Shown here one piece after another: positions 46,077 through 53,846 of a DNA stretch of 64,000 nucleotides. The notes below the pieces were generated by a model. The model was not told where the DNA came from. It worked only from the letters and a program-made list of their open reading frames with translations, and did not search any database. The position numbers and the translations under genes are program-made. The number at the start of each line of letters is the position of its first letter. The stretch's first letter is position 1. Origin of the DNA: Kribbella pittospori (GTDB lineage Bacteria; Actinomycetota; Actinomycetes; Propionibacteriales; Kribbellaceae); assembly GCF_004331465.1 (NCBI RefSeq), contig NZ_SJKB01000002.1, positions 372,001 to 436,000 of the forward strand, read 5' to 3'.

Positions 46077-47620
46077 CTGTCCATCTCCAGTCGCACTTCG
46101 GTGCCTGTCTCCGGATCGGACCGCACCGTTGCGCGGCCGCCGTGCCGTTCCATTCTGCCCAACACACTGTGCTGCAGGCCGAGCCGGTCGTCCGGCACGC
46201 CGTCGACGTCGAACCCCTTGCCACGGTCCCGGACGAACATCTCCGCCCGGTCGCCGTCCACCTCGACGAACACGTCGATCTTGGCCGCACCGGAGTGCTT
46301 GGCCGCGTTCACCATCGACTCGCGGGCGGCCCGGACCATCGCCGACAGCCCTTCGGTCATGTCGCAGTCGCCGACCGTGACCACCTCGACCGGAACCCCG
46401 TGCGAGTCCTCGACCTCGGCAGCGGCCCGCTTGGCGGCTCCGGCCAGCGTCTGGTCGGTCTTGTCGTCCTCGTCGTACAGCCAGGACCGCAGTTCACGCT
46501 CCTGCGACCGCGCCAGCGTGGCGACGGCGCGCGGATCGTTCGCCTGCTTCTGGATCAGCGCCAGCGTCTGCAGCACCGAGTCGTGCAGGTGCGCGGCCAT
46601 GTCGGCGCGCTCCTGGGAGCGGATCCGCTCGGACCGCTCGGTGTTCAGGTCGCGGGTCAGTCTGTGCACCCACGGCCCGGCGATGACGCCGATACCGACT
46701 ACCGCGAGCAGCAGAGCGATCAGTACGTCGCCGACCATCGAGAGCCGGCCGTTCTGCACCAGGAACACGGTCACCGCGGTCCCGAGCAGGATGAGGCCGA
46801 TGCCGATCCGGATCAGCGACTTCCAGCCGCCCTTGCCGAGCAGGATGCCGAGGAACGAGAAGCGCCCGTAGTCGCGGGTCCAGGCAGCCTTCTGACTCTC
46901 GTCGGCCTGCCGCCAGATCAGTGCCAGACCGGTGACGGCGAACACCAGCGGCCAGAACATCTTGCCGGCGATCCCGAGCCCGGCCACCTGCAACAGCAGC
47001 AGCAGCCCGACTCCGATCGCGACCAGGGCCGTGACCTGGCTCTTGCTCTTCTCCCGCCGCCGCGCCTTGGCCTCGGTCACCGGTGGCGGTGTCTCGTCGG
47101 ACCGCAGTCCGCTTCGAGTGTGCGCGGCCAGCCCCGGCGCCGTCGGCATCCCGGGGGTCGCGAGCGGCATCAGGAACCACAGCGCGGCGTAGATCAGGAC
47201 GCCGAACCCACCGAACACGGTGGTGGCGATCAGCACGAGGCGTACGACGGTGTCCGAGATCCCGAGGTGGTCCGCGATCCCACCGGCGACACCGGCGATG
47301 ATCCGTCCCTCGGTCCGGCGGTAGGCCCGGCGTACCGGCGGGGCGTCAGCCGCCTTCTGCTGGCCTGGTCCGGCTTGCGCGGTCCCGGTCGGACCGGCGT
47401 ACGGGCCCTGGCCCGAGTACGGCGGGCCGGCGTACGGCGGGATCTGTCCGGCGTAGGCGGCGTACGGGCCTTGGTACTGTCCAGGTCCTTGCGGGCCCCA
47501 GCCCTTGTACTGCCACTGGCCGTCGTTCTGCTGACCGGTTCCGGGCGCAGGCGGCTGCCCGGGTGGGGTCCCTTGCGTTGAGGACCCGCCCGACGGCGCG
47601 GCTGCGGCTGGATGACTCAT
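46073..47620 (-). CDS. PspC-domain sensor histidine kinase, 515 aa
   Basis: The N-terminus is Gly/Pro/Gln/Tyr-rich and disordered (about 95 residues). Next is a PspC domain (RRTEGRIIAGVAGGIADHLGISDTVVRLVLI, then YAALWFLMPLA), then two hydrophobic hairpins (VTALVAIGVGLLLLLQVAGLGI; SLIRIGIGLILLGTAVTVFLV). The C-terminal half is a HisKA_3/HATPase_c module: HLHDSVLQTLALIQKQA with the phospho-His, AAKHSGAAKIDVFVEVDGD (N box), DRGKGFD (G box). ATG at 47620; a GTG at 47635 would add 5 residues. It forms an operon with the LuxR regulator. The signal is likely envelope stress. Confidence 0.92.
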   Translation of the reverse strand: MSHPAAAAPSGGSSTQGTPPGQPPAPGTGQQNDGQWQYKGWGPQGPGQYQGPYAAYAGQIPPYAGPPYSGQGPYAGPTGTAQAGPGQQKAADAPPVRRAYRRTEGRIIAGVAGGIADHLGISDTVVRLVLIATTVFGGFGVLIYAALWFLMPLATPGMPTAPGLAAHTRSGLRSDETPPPVTEAKARRREKSKSQVTALVAIGVGLLLLLQVAGLGIAGKMFWPLVFAVTGLALIWRQADESQKAAWTRDYGRFSFLGILLGKGGWKSLIRIGIGLILLGTAVTVFLVQNGRLSMVGDVLIALLLAVVGIGVIAGPWVHRLTRDLNTERSERIRSQERADMAAHLHDSVLQTLALIQKQANDPRAVATLARSQERELRSWLYDEDDKTDQTLAGAAKRAAAEVEDSHGVPVEVVTVGDCDMTEGLSAMVRAARESMVNAAKHSGAAKIDVFVEVDGDRAEMFVRDRGKGFDVDGVPDDRLGLQHSVLGRMERHGGRATVRSDPETGTEVRLEMDR

Positions 47621-47803
47621 CCCCACGATCGTCACACGCCGGAAGGGCCGACACCAGCAGGCTTGTCCCGGGCCGGCTCCTCAGCGGACACCCGCCAGGC
47701 TCAGGGTCCGCTCGGGGACAACCCCGATCCGGGCACGACTCCGGGGGTGCTCAGGGGGGATCCCCGATGTTGTACCGCCGCCGGGCGAGCCAGTATCGAT
47801 GAC

Positions 47804-49147
47804 ATGGAGCAGAACTCGAGCGGGCCCGGTGGGTTCGACCGCAGCCGCCTGCAGGACGTGCAGAACTGGCAGCGTAGCCGGTCGGACCGGATGGTGGCCG
47901 GTGTCTGCGGCGGGATCGGCCGCGCGCTGAACATCGACCCGGTGCTGATCCGCGTGGTGATGGCGGTACTCATCATCAGCGGACCGGGGATCATCTTCTA
48001 CATCGCCGCCTGGGTGCTGATGCCCGACGAGGGCAGCCAGCGCTCAGCGGCCCAGGGTCTGCTCGGCGACCGGGTCCGGCCGGACCACCCGTGGCTGTGG
48101 CCCGTCATCATCGGTATCTGCGTGTTCGTCGCCATCGCGATGATGTCGTCGTTCAACATCGGCCGGTTGGTCCCCGGGCCGCTGATCGTGCTCGCCGTGA
48201 TCTGGCTGGTCGCGCGGCACCGCCGGAGGGATCGGCGTAGCCGGCGCGCAGGCTGGACCGGCCAGGCCATGCAGTGGCAGGGCGGACAGCCCACCGCACC
48301 GCGTCCGCAGGACTCCACTGCGGCCAACCAGGAGCCGATGGCCGGCACCTCGGCGTACATGCCTCCCCAGAACGGCCCGTCAGCTCCCCCGACGGGTCCG
48401 TCGTCCTCGGCCACACAGAGACCCCAGGACCGCACCGTCGAACCGGTCCAGGCTGTGTGGACCGAGGACGACCCTCTCGGCCTGTACGTCGACGAGCCGC
48501 CGGCCGGACCGCAGTCGGAGCCGGCCCGGTCCGCGAACGCCGAGCCGCCCGCGAAGGGGATGCGCGGTGTCAAGTCGATCATCGTCGTGCTGACCGGTAT
48601 CGCGATCGCGATCGCGGCGGCCGCCGGTGCCTCGACCGCCACGATGCTGATCATCGGCCTGATCACGCTGGGCGGCGGCATGCTGGTCGGTGGCTTCGTC
48701 GGCAAGACCTTCGCGCTGCTGCCGCTGGGCATCCTGCTCGCCGTCGGCGCGATCGTCAGCACCGTGTTCACCGACGTACCGCGCAACTTCGCCGACACCA
48801 ACTACGTCGCGCCGGTCGGTGAGAAGATCGGGGCGACCGGGCAGTCGTACACCTTCGACGCCGGATCGGTGCACCTGGACCTGACCAAGGCCACTTTCGC
48901 ACCGGGTGCGAAGGTCGAGGTGCACGGCGGCGTCGGCGAGGTGGTGGTGAAACTGCCGGAGACCGTTGACATCGACGGCAACCTGACCGCCAAGATGGGT
49001 GACGTGAGCTGGCTGAACGAGCACCACGAGGGCCGGAACGCGGAACTGAACATCAAGGACCTGGGCCCCGACGGCAAGGCCGGGCCGCAGCAGGTCACCC
49101 TCGACCTTGACCTCAAGCTCGGCAGCATCACAGTGGAGCGCGGATGA
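47804..49147 (+). CDS. PspC-domain membrane protein, 447 aa
   Basis: PspC domain near residues 24-75 (RSDRMVAGVCGGIGRALNIDPVLIRVVMAVLI, FYIAAWVLMPDEG), two membrane segments, a long Pro/Gln/Ser-rich cytosolic linker, then two more hydrophobic segments (IIVVLTGIAIAIAAAAGAS; ALLPLGILLAVGAIV). The C-terminal domain is extracellular or beta-helix-like (FDAGSVHLDLTKATFAPGAKVEVHGGVGEVVVKLP), the pattern of the DUF2154/LiaF-type toast-rack fold. It lies back to back with the PspC-kinase operon and probably is its partner or target. ATG 47804. Confidence 0.88.
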   Translation: MEQNSSGPGGFDRSRLQDVQNWQRSRSDRMVAGVCGGIGRALNIDPVLIRVVMAVLIISGPGIIFYIAAWVLMPDEGSQRSAAQGLLGDRVRPDHPWLWPVIIGICVFVAIAMMSSFNIGRLVPGPLIVLAVIWLVARHRRRDRRSRRAGWTGQAMQWQGGQPTAPRPQDSTAANQEPMAGTSAYMPPQNGPSAPPTGPSSSATQRPQDRTVEPVQAVWTEDDPLGLYVDEPPAGPQSEPARSANAEPPAKGMRGVKSIIVVLTGIAIAIAAAAGASTATMLIIGLITLGGGMLVGGFVGKTFALLPLGILLAVGAIVSTVFTDVPRNFADTNYVAPVGEKIGATGQSYTFDAGSVHLDLTKATFAPGAKVEVHGGVGEVVVKLPETVDIDGNLTAKMGDVSWLNEHHEGRNAELNIKDLGPDGKAGPQQVTLDLDLKLGSITVERG

Positions 49148-49323
49148 GGAAGACGAAGCCGGATGTCCCGGGCGTGATCGCGGGCACCATCCTGTCCGGC
49201 GGCGCCACGGTCTGGATGCTGACCGACAACGGCGTCCTGCAGACCGACGACCTCGGCCTGACCGCAGCCCTCCTGCTCGTCGCAGCCGGCGTCATCGGCC
49301 TCGCCGCCTCCCACCGCGGCTGA
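49144..49323 (+). CDS. Small membrane protein, 59 aa
   Basis: Begins MRKTKPDVPGVIAGTILSG and has two hydrophobic segments (VIAGTILSGGATVWML and LTAALLLVAAGVIGLAA) joined by a short polar turn. Its ATG overlaps the stop of the PspC membrane protein (ATGA), so it is translated with it. Short proteins of this kind after PspC genes are common in actinomycetes, but the role is unknown. Confidence 0.75.
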   Translation: MRKTKPDVPGVIAGTILSGGATVWMLTDNGVLQTDDLGLTAALLLVAAGVIGLAASHRG

Positions 49324-49348
49324 AGTCGACAGACCCCCGTCACGCGAC

Positions 49349-49379
49349 CGGGCCGGCAACCGATTGGTGTTCGTTGCCG
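49349..49379 (+). terminator. Terminator after the PspC operon
   Basis: GCCGGCAAC and GTTGCCGGT form an 8- to 9-bp stem shortly after the small membrane gene. Confidence 0.6.
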
Positions 49380-49426
49380 GTGGCATCCTGCTGGCCGGGT
49401 GGTGCGTGTCTGCCTGACCGCGTCGG

Positions 49427-49469
49427 CCCCGGTGCCGGCCGCCCACCTGGCGGCCGGCCGGTACCGGGG
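49427..49469. terminator. Strong hairpin upstream of the cold-shock gene
   Basis: CCCCGGT-G-CCGGCCGCC pairs with GGCGGCCGG and ACCGGGG, giving a 16-bp interrupted stem. It may be a second terminator for the PspC operon. The 239 bases 49324-49562 hold two hairpins, a probable csp promoter near 49470-49490 and a leader hairpin, but no gene. Confidence 0.6.
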
Positions 49470-49522
49470 ACTCAGTTAGGCTTGTGGACCGCCCATCGGC
49501 TTCGGCCTGGGCGAGTACCCGA

Positions 49523-49545
49523 GGGGCCCGGGTGAAGCGGGCCCC
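49523..49545 (+). promoter_or_regulatory. Leader hairpin just before the csp ribosome site
   Basis: GGGGCCCG and CGGGCCCC form a perfect 8-bp stem with a 7-base loop, ending 6 bases before the AAGGAG ribosome site (49552-49557) of the cold-shock gene. It could act as a temperature-dependent translation element. Confidence 0.45.
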
Positions 49546-49562
49546 GTTGTCAAGGAGTTCCG

Positions 49563-49763
49563 ATGGTGCGCGGCACCGTGAAGTGGTTCAACGCCGACAA
49601 GGGCTATGGCTTCCTTGCCGTCGACGGACAGGACGACGTCTTCGTCCACTGGAGCAAGATCGTCTCCGACGGCTACAAGACGCTGGAGGACGGTCAGCAG
49701 GTCGACTTCCAGATCGTCGACGGGCCGAAGGGCCGCGAGGCCGACACGGTCACTCCGGTCTGA
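49563..49763 (+). CDS. Cold-shock protein, CspA family, 66 aa
   Basis: Single-stranded nucleic-acid chaperone. GTVKWFNADKGYGFLAV holds RNP1 (KGYGFLAV) and DVFVHWSKI holds RNP2 (VFVHW, where most family members have VFVHF or VFAHY). Normal length for the family, and the C-terminal VDFQIVDGPKGREADTVTPV matches the last strand. AAGGAG is 5 bases before the ATG. Monocistronic. Confidence 0.95.
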   Translation: MVRGTVKWFNADKGYGFLAVDGQDDVFVHWSKIVSDGYKTLEDGQQVDFQIVDGPKGREADTVTPV

Positions 49764-49901
49764 CCGGGCGAAGGTCGGCGCGCGCGACAGGCTGACCGCG
49801 CAAAGCTGTTGCCCCCGGCCCACGCCGTTTCCCGGTTTCCGGACTGCACGGGGAGTCGTCAACCGATAACCTGACCACCTCACCTTGGGAGGGTCAGAGA
49901 C

Positions 49902-51056
49902 GTGACAGAGCCGGTACACGTGATCCGGAGGCTTGAGCATGCGCTGGCCGACGACGACTTCGCCTGGTCACTGCTGCTCGTCGGCGAGGACCAGACCGAC
50001 AAACTGGCGACGCTGACCGGCGACCTCCGCGGACCGTACTCGAAGACCGGTGACGGCAAGCAGATCGCTTCGGGGTTCTCCTACTGGGGTATCGGCCCGA
50101 CGATCGCCTGGGCGAACGCCACCAACGATCCGTTCTACCTGGTGATGAAGGCCGGCGCGGAGTCCTTCCTGCGGCACTGGCGCAAGGTCCGCCCGCACGT
50201 CGAGAACGGCGGCTTCCACCTGGTCAGCCTCGGGGTCGGCACCGGCGTGAAGGACCGCACCATCCTCGGCGACATGCGCCGGCAGAACCGGAACATGTAC
50301 TACATCCCGGTCGACATGAGCTCGGAGATGCTCCGGATGGGCACCCTCGAGCCGGTCCGCGGCGCCCGCTTCCCGATGTCGCAGGTGCTGCCGGTGCAGC
50401 TCGACTTCTCGATCGCCGACAACATGGACGAGCTCGGCCAGATGCTGGCCCGGCTGATCGGCGACGACCCGATCCTGTTCACGCTGACCGGCAACACACT
50501 GGCCAACTTCGAGAGCGACGAGGAGGTGCTCAGCACCATCACCCGGGTGCTGCGCCCGCAGGACCGGCTGCTGCTCGAGGTGGCCAGCACCAGCAGCCTG
50601 GACCGGGACGCCGCCAACGCGGCGGCCGACGAGTACCACCAGACCCGGGCGTTCGCCGAGTTCGTCACCAGCGCGCTGCGCTACAACACCGACCTCAAGA
50701 TCGACAACGACCGGATCGCCTTCCGCGGCGAGGTCGAGACGAACGACGCCCTGCGGGTGAAGATCGTCTGGCAGAACAACACCGGAGAGCCGATCGTGAT
50801 GGGCCTGCCGGACCACACCGAGGTGGTGCTGGAGCCGGAAGACACCATCCTGCTGTACACGACCCGCAAGTTCTCCACCGAGCGGCTGAAGAAGCTCACC
50901 GCAGCCTGTGACCTGACGCCGATCGAGCACGCACACTCCGGATTCCGGCACACCCGCCGGCCCAGCCCGTTCGGTCTCGACCTGCTGCTGCTCGCCCCGG
51001 GCACCGTCGAAGGCCCCGCCGCCACCACTCTGGCCGACGACATCTGGTCGACATGA
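49902..51056 (+). CDS. EgtD-like histidine-methyltransferase-family protein, 384 aa
   Basis: Matches the EgtD/Methyltransf_33 fold: LVSLGVGTGVKDRTILGDM (SAM loop), YIPVDMSSEMLRMG, LFTLTGNTLANFESDEEVLSTI, and a C-terminal LRYNTDLKIDNDRIAFRGEV. Authentic EgtD sits with egtA, egtB, egtC and egtE for ergothioneine; none is here and the N-terminus is longer, so a different amino acid or peptide may be methylated. It is followed by a membrane protein overlapping it by 4 bases. Confidence 0.75.
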   Translation: MTEPVHVIRRLEHALADDDFAWSLLLVGEDQTDKLATLTGDLRGPYSKTGDGKQIASGFSYWGIGPTIAWANATNDPFYLVMKAGAESFLRHWRKVRPHVENGGFHLVSLGVGTGVKDRTILGDMRRQNRNMYYIPVDMSSEMLRMGTLEPVRGARFPMSQVLPVQLDFSIADNMDELGQMLARLIGDDPILFTLTGNTLANFESDEEVLSTITRVLRPQDRLLLEVASTSSLDRDAANAAADEYHQTRAFAEFVTSALRYNTDLKIDNDRIAFRGEVETNDALRVKIVWQNNTGEPIVMGLPDHTEVVLEPEDTILLYTTRKFSTERLKKLTAACDLTPIEHAHSGFRHTRRPSPFGLDLLLLAPGTVEGPAATTLADDIWST

Positions 51057-51628
51057 TCCCTGCCAGTGCGCGGCGGACCGTGGTCACCGCACTGAGCTAC
51101 GGACTGCTCGGCCTCGCGTTCGGGCTCGGCGTGATCTGGTTCTTCTTTCCGGAGAACTCCCGGTGGGAGCCGGCGGTCAACTCGCTCACCCTGGTCGCCG
51201 GGCTGACCGGTATCTTCGTCGAGCGCCTGACCGCCGAGGCGGAGCGTCGTACCGAAGTACTCCGGTCTGTCGCTGACGAACTGCAGGAGAACCAGCGGCT
51301 CCTGAACGACGAGCGGTTCTCCCCGGCGACGCCGACGACCCGGCAGGTGTACCCGCGGCTCGTGGTGTCCGCGGTGGACCTCGCGCTCGTATCCGGAGCC
51401 CTCGGGTTGCACCGCGACTCGGAGCTGGTCGGCCTGCTGCACCGGTGGCGCGACACCGTGAACCTGTTCAACCGGCGGCTCGACCTGACCGAGATCAGCA
51501 CGTTCTCCAACAGCATCTCGAGCGAGGAGCTGGCCGCCTTCCACCGGGCGCTGCATAGGGAGAACAGCTACTTCGCCGCCACCCGGGAGAAGCTGGAGAC
51601 CCTGCTCACCCGGCTGCCGGCGTCTTAA
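51053..51628 (+). CDS. Hypothetical membrane protein, 191 aa
   Basis: Two N-terminal hydrophobic segments (VVTALSYGLLGLAFGLGVIWFFF, AVNSLTLVAGLTGIFVERL) and a charged helical cytoplasmic domain of about 130 residues (RRTEVLRSVADELQENQRLLNDE, RRLDLTEISTFSNSISSEELAAF) with no known signature. ATG 51053 overlaps the stop of the EgtD-like gene, so co-expression is expected. The stop codon lies inside operator site O1 of the next region. Confidence 0.7.
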   Translation: MIPASARRTVVTALSYGLLGLAFGLGVIWFFFPENSRWEPAVNSLTLVAGLTGIFVERLTAEAERRTEVLRSVADELQENQRLLNDERFSPATPTTRQVYPRLVVSAVDLALVSGALGLHRDSELVGLLHRWRDTVNLFNRRLDLTEISTFSNSISSEELAAFHRALHRENSYFAATREKLETLLTRLPAS

Positions 51629-51645
51629 CGGCTGAGGCCGTAAAT
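51624..51645. promoter_or_regulatory. Operator copy O1 (degenerate 22-bp palindrome)
   Basis: CTTAACGG-N6-CCGTAAAT. The right half is identical to the perfect copy at 60900; the left half differs at two of eight bases. The 6-base centre has the same length in all copies. It lies 75 bases centre-to-centre upstream of O2. Confidence 0.6.
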
Positions 51646-51698
51646 GGACTGTGTGCATTTGGCCCGAGCGGTTGACTTGGCCACATGCCCAGGGCTTC

Positions 51699-51720
51699 AC
51701 TTTCGGACAGGACCGTAAAT
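51699..51720. promoter_or_regulatory. Operator copy O2 upstream of the propeller gene
   Basis: ACTTTCGG-N6-CCGTAAAT, 24 bases upstream of the ATG at 51744. Right half identical to the perfect site, left half 6 of 8. A TTGACT hexamer at 51672-51677 may be the -35 of the promoter it would block. Confidence 0.65.
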
Positions 51721-51743
51721 ACGGCACCCCCGGAGGCCTTCGC

Positions 51744-53756
51744 ATGCGATCAGCCCGCTCGCTCATCGCGGTGGCACTTGCCGCCGTCCTCGTGTCGACC
51801 CTGACCACTCCCGCCCAGGCGAACCACAATCCGCCGACAGGCAAGCTCGTGTCACTCGGGATCCCGCTGTCCGACGTACTGCTGATCGGGGGCACCGTCG
51901 CCCCCGGCCCGAACGGCAAGGCCGCGATCTGGAACGTGTCCACCGGCAGTCCGGCGTACCTGAACGCCGTCGACCCGGCCACCGGCGAGAGCCTGCTGTC
52001 CGCCGCACTGCCCGGCGCCGACGGCAGCTACGCGGTCGCCGCGACCCCGGACGGGACGATCTACGTCGGCACGTACAACAACGGCCACCTCTATCGCCTT
52101 CGCCCCGGCGGCACGGTCGAGGACCTCGGCCGCCCGATCGCGTCCGAGACGTTCATCTGGCGCATCACCACCGACGACCAAGGCAACGTGTACGGCGGCA
52201 CGTTCCCGAACGGCAAGGTGTTCCGGTACGACGACCAGACCGGCGCCGTCCGCGACTACGGCCAGCTCAAGGCCGGCCAGCCGTACGTCAAGAGCATCGA
52301 CTACGCCGACGGCAAGATCTACACCGGCTCGCTGCCCGACGCGCACATCATGGAGCTCGACGTCGCCAGCGGAGCGATCACCGAACTGCCGTCCCCACCC
52401 GGGCTCGGCGACCCGACCGACAAGGTCGTGTACGACCTGAACGCCCGCGGCGGCCGCGTCTACGCCCGGATCAGCACCGCCTTCCCCGGCCCGCTGTATG
52501 TCTGGGACATCGCCTCCCGCACCTGGATGGACGAGATCCCGAACGCGCACGGCCTGGACATCTCCCCGGTCGGCGCAGACGGGTCGCTGTACCTGATCCA
52601 GGCCAGTGAGCTGAAGAAGTACGACCCGGCGACCAACACACTGACCGGGACCGGCCTGACCTTCACCGGCCGGATCCAGAACGCCCGCGCGATCGGGTAC
52701 GCCGACCTCGGCCTGCCCGACTACCCGGGCACGAGCGTCGTCGGCACGCTCTGGCGCGGCGAGGAGTTCCGGTACAACCCTCAGACCGGCAAGTCGGAGA
52801 TCTTCGAGACCAAGGTCCGCCGCGAGCCGATCGAGATCCTGTCCGTCGCGGGCGGCAAGTCCAAGGTGTACGCCGGTGGGTTCCTGAACGGTGGCGTCTC
52901 CGTAGTCGACCCGGCCACCGGCGAAGCGTCGTACAACCGGTTCTCCCAGACCGAGGCGCTGATGGAGGGTTCCGACGGCAAGCTGTGGATCGGCGCCTAC
53001 CCGGAGGCCCGGCTCTACTCGTACGACCAGACGCAGCCCTGGAGTAGTCCGGAGTACTCCCCTGGACCGCCCGGTACGCCGGACAACCCGACGCTGGCGG
53101 TCAACCTGCACTCCGAGCTGCAGACCCGTGCCCGCGCTCTGGCCGAGGTGAACGGCAAGATCGCGGTCGGCACCGTCCCCGACGGCGACCGGCTCGGCGG
53201 CGTACTGGCCATCTTCGATCCGAAGACCGGGACCACCCAGTCCTTCCGCAACGTGGTCCAGGACGAGAGCATCTTCGGCCTGACCGCCCGCCGCGGCATC
53301 GTCTACGGCGGTACGTCGATCGTCGGCGGTCTGTCCACCACCCCGCCGACCCGGGACGCAGGCACCGTGTTCGCCTGGGACGCGGCGAAGTCCCGCAAGC
53401 TGTGGGAGACCGTGCCGGTGCCCGGTGCGGCCACGGTCTCGTCCGTCACCTTCGGCCCGGACGGGCTGCTGTACGGCGTGGCCGGCAAGACCGCGTTCGC
53501 GGTGGACCCCCGAGACGGCAAGCTGGTCAAGTCCTTCACGCTCGGGACCACCACGTCCAGCGGCGACATCGTCGCCACCAACGAGGCGGTGTACGTGAGC
53601 ATCGACCTCACCAAGGTCTACCGGATCGCGCCGGGGAACAAGCAAACCCCGACGCTGTTCGTCGAGCACGCCCACCGGCGGCTCGGGGTCCGGGGAGATC
53701 ACCAGCTGCTGCTCACCAGCGGCTCCGAGCTGTTCCGAGTTGATATCAGCCGTTGA
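51744..53756 (+). CDS. Secreted beta-propeller protein, 670 aa
   Basis: Signal peptide MRSARSLIAVALAAVLVSTLTTP...QANHN precedes a long series of propeller blades: AVAATPDGTIYVGTYNNGHLYRLRPGG, GNVYGGTFPNGKVFRYD, GKIYTGSLPDAHIMELD, SKVYAGGFLNGGVSVVDP, GKLWIGAYPEARLYSYD, VSSVTFGPDGLLYGVAG. About nine to ten YVTN-like repeats suggest one or two propellers for binding or for a lyase/hydrolase activity on a glycan or polymer. ATG 51744 has CGGAGG upstream. The gene is preceded by operators O1 and O2 and followed 90 bases later by the ABC importer, so it may capture or process its substrate. No catalytic site is assigned. Confidence 0.82.
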   Translation: MRSARSLIAVALAAVLVSTLTTPAQANHNPPTGKLVSLGIPLSDVLLIGGTVAPGPNGKAAIWNVSTGSPAYLNAVDPATGESLLSAALPGADGSYAVAATPDGTIYVGTYNNGHLYRLRPGGTVEDLGRPIASETFIWRITTDDQGNVYGGTFPNGKVFRYDDQTGAVRDYGQLKAGQPYVKSIDYADGKIYTGSLPDAHIMELDVASGAITELPSPPGLGDPTDKVVYDLNARGGRVYARISTAFPGPLYVWDIASRTWMDEIPNAHGLDISPVGADGSLYLIQASELKKYDPATNTLTGTGLTFTGRIQNARAIGYADLGLPDYPGTSVVGTLWRGEEFRYNPQTGKSEIFETKVRREPIEILSVAGGKSKVYAGGFLNGGVSVVDPATGEASYNRFSQTEALMEGSDGKLWIGAYPEARLYSYDQTQPWSSPEYSPGPPGTPDNPTLAVNLHSELQTRARALAEVNGKIAVGTVPDGDRLGGVLAIFDPKTGTTQSFRNVVQDESIFGLTARRGIVYGGTSIVGGLSTTPPTRDAGTVFAWDAAKSRKLWETVPVPGAATVSSVTFGPDGLLYGVAGKTAFAVDPRDGKLVKSFTLGTTTSSGDIVATNEAVYVSIDLTKVYRIAPGNKQTPTLFVEHAHRRLGVRGDHQLLLTSGSELFRVDISR

Positions 53757-53777
53757 CAGCCGAAATTCGACCCAGCT

Positions 53778-53830
53778 ACTTTCGGTCCTGACCGTTATTC
53801 GGCGATCTACTTTCCGGCCCTGACTTCCGG
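53778..53830. promoter_or_regulatory. Operator copy O3 and adjacent half-repeat upstream of the ABC importer
   Basis: ACTTTCGG-N6-CCGTTATT at 53778-53799 is a third copy of the palindrome (right half 6 of 8). At 53809-53830 the left-half block CTACTTTC(C)GG and CCTGAC recurs as a direct repeat. Both lie within 70 bases upstream of the ATG at 53847. Confidence 0.6.
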
Positions 53831-53846
53831 ACACCCTGGGGGTGCG

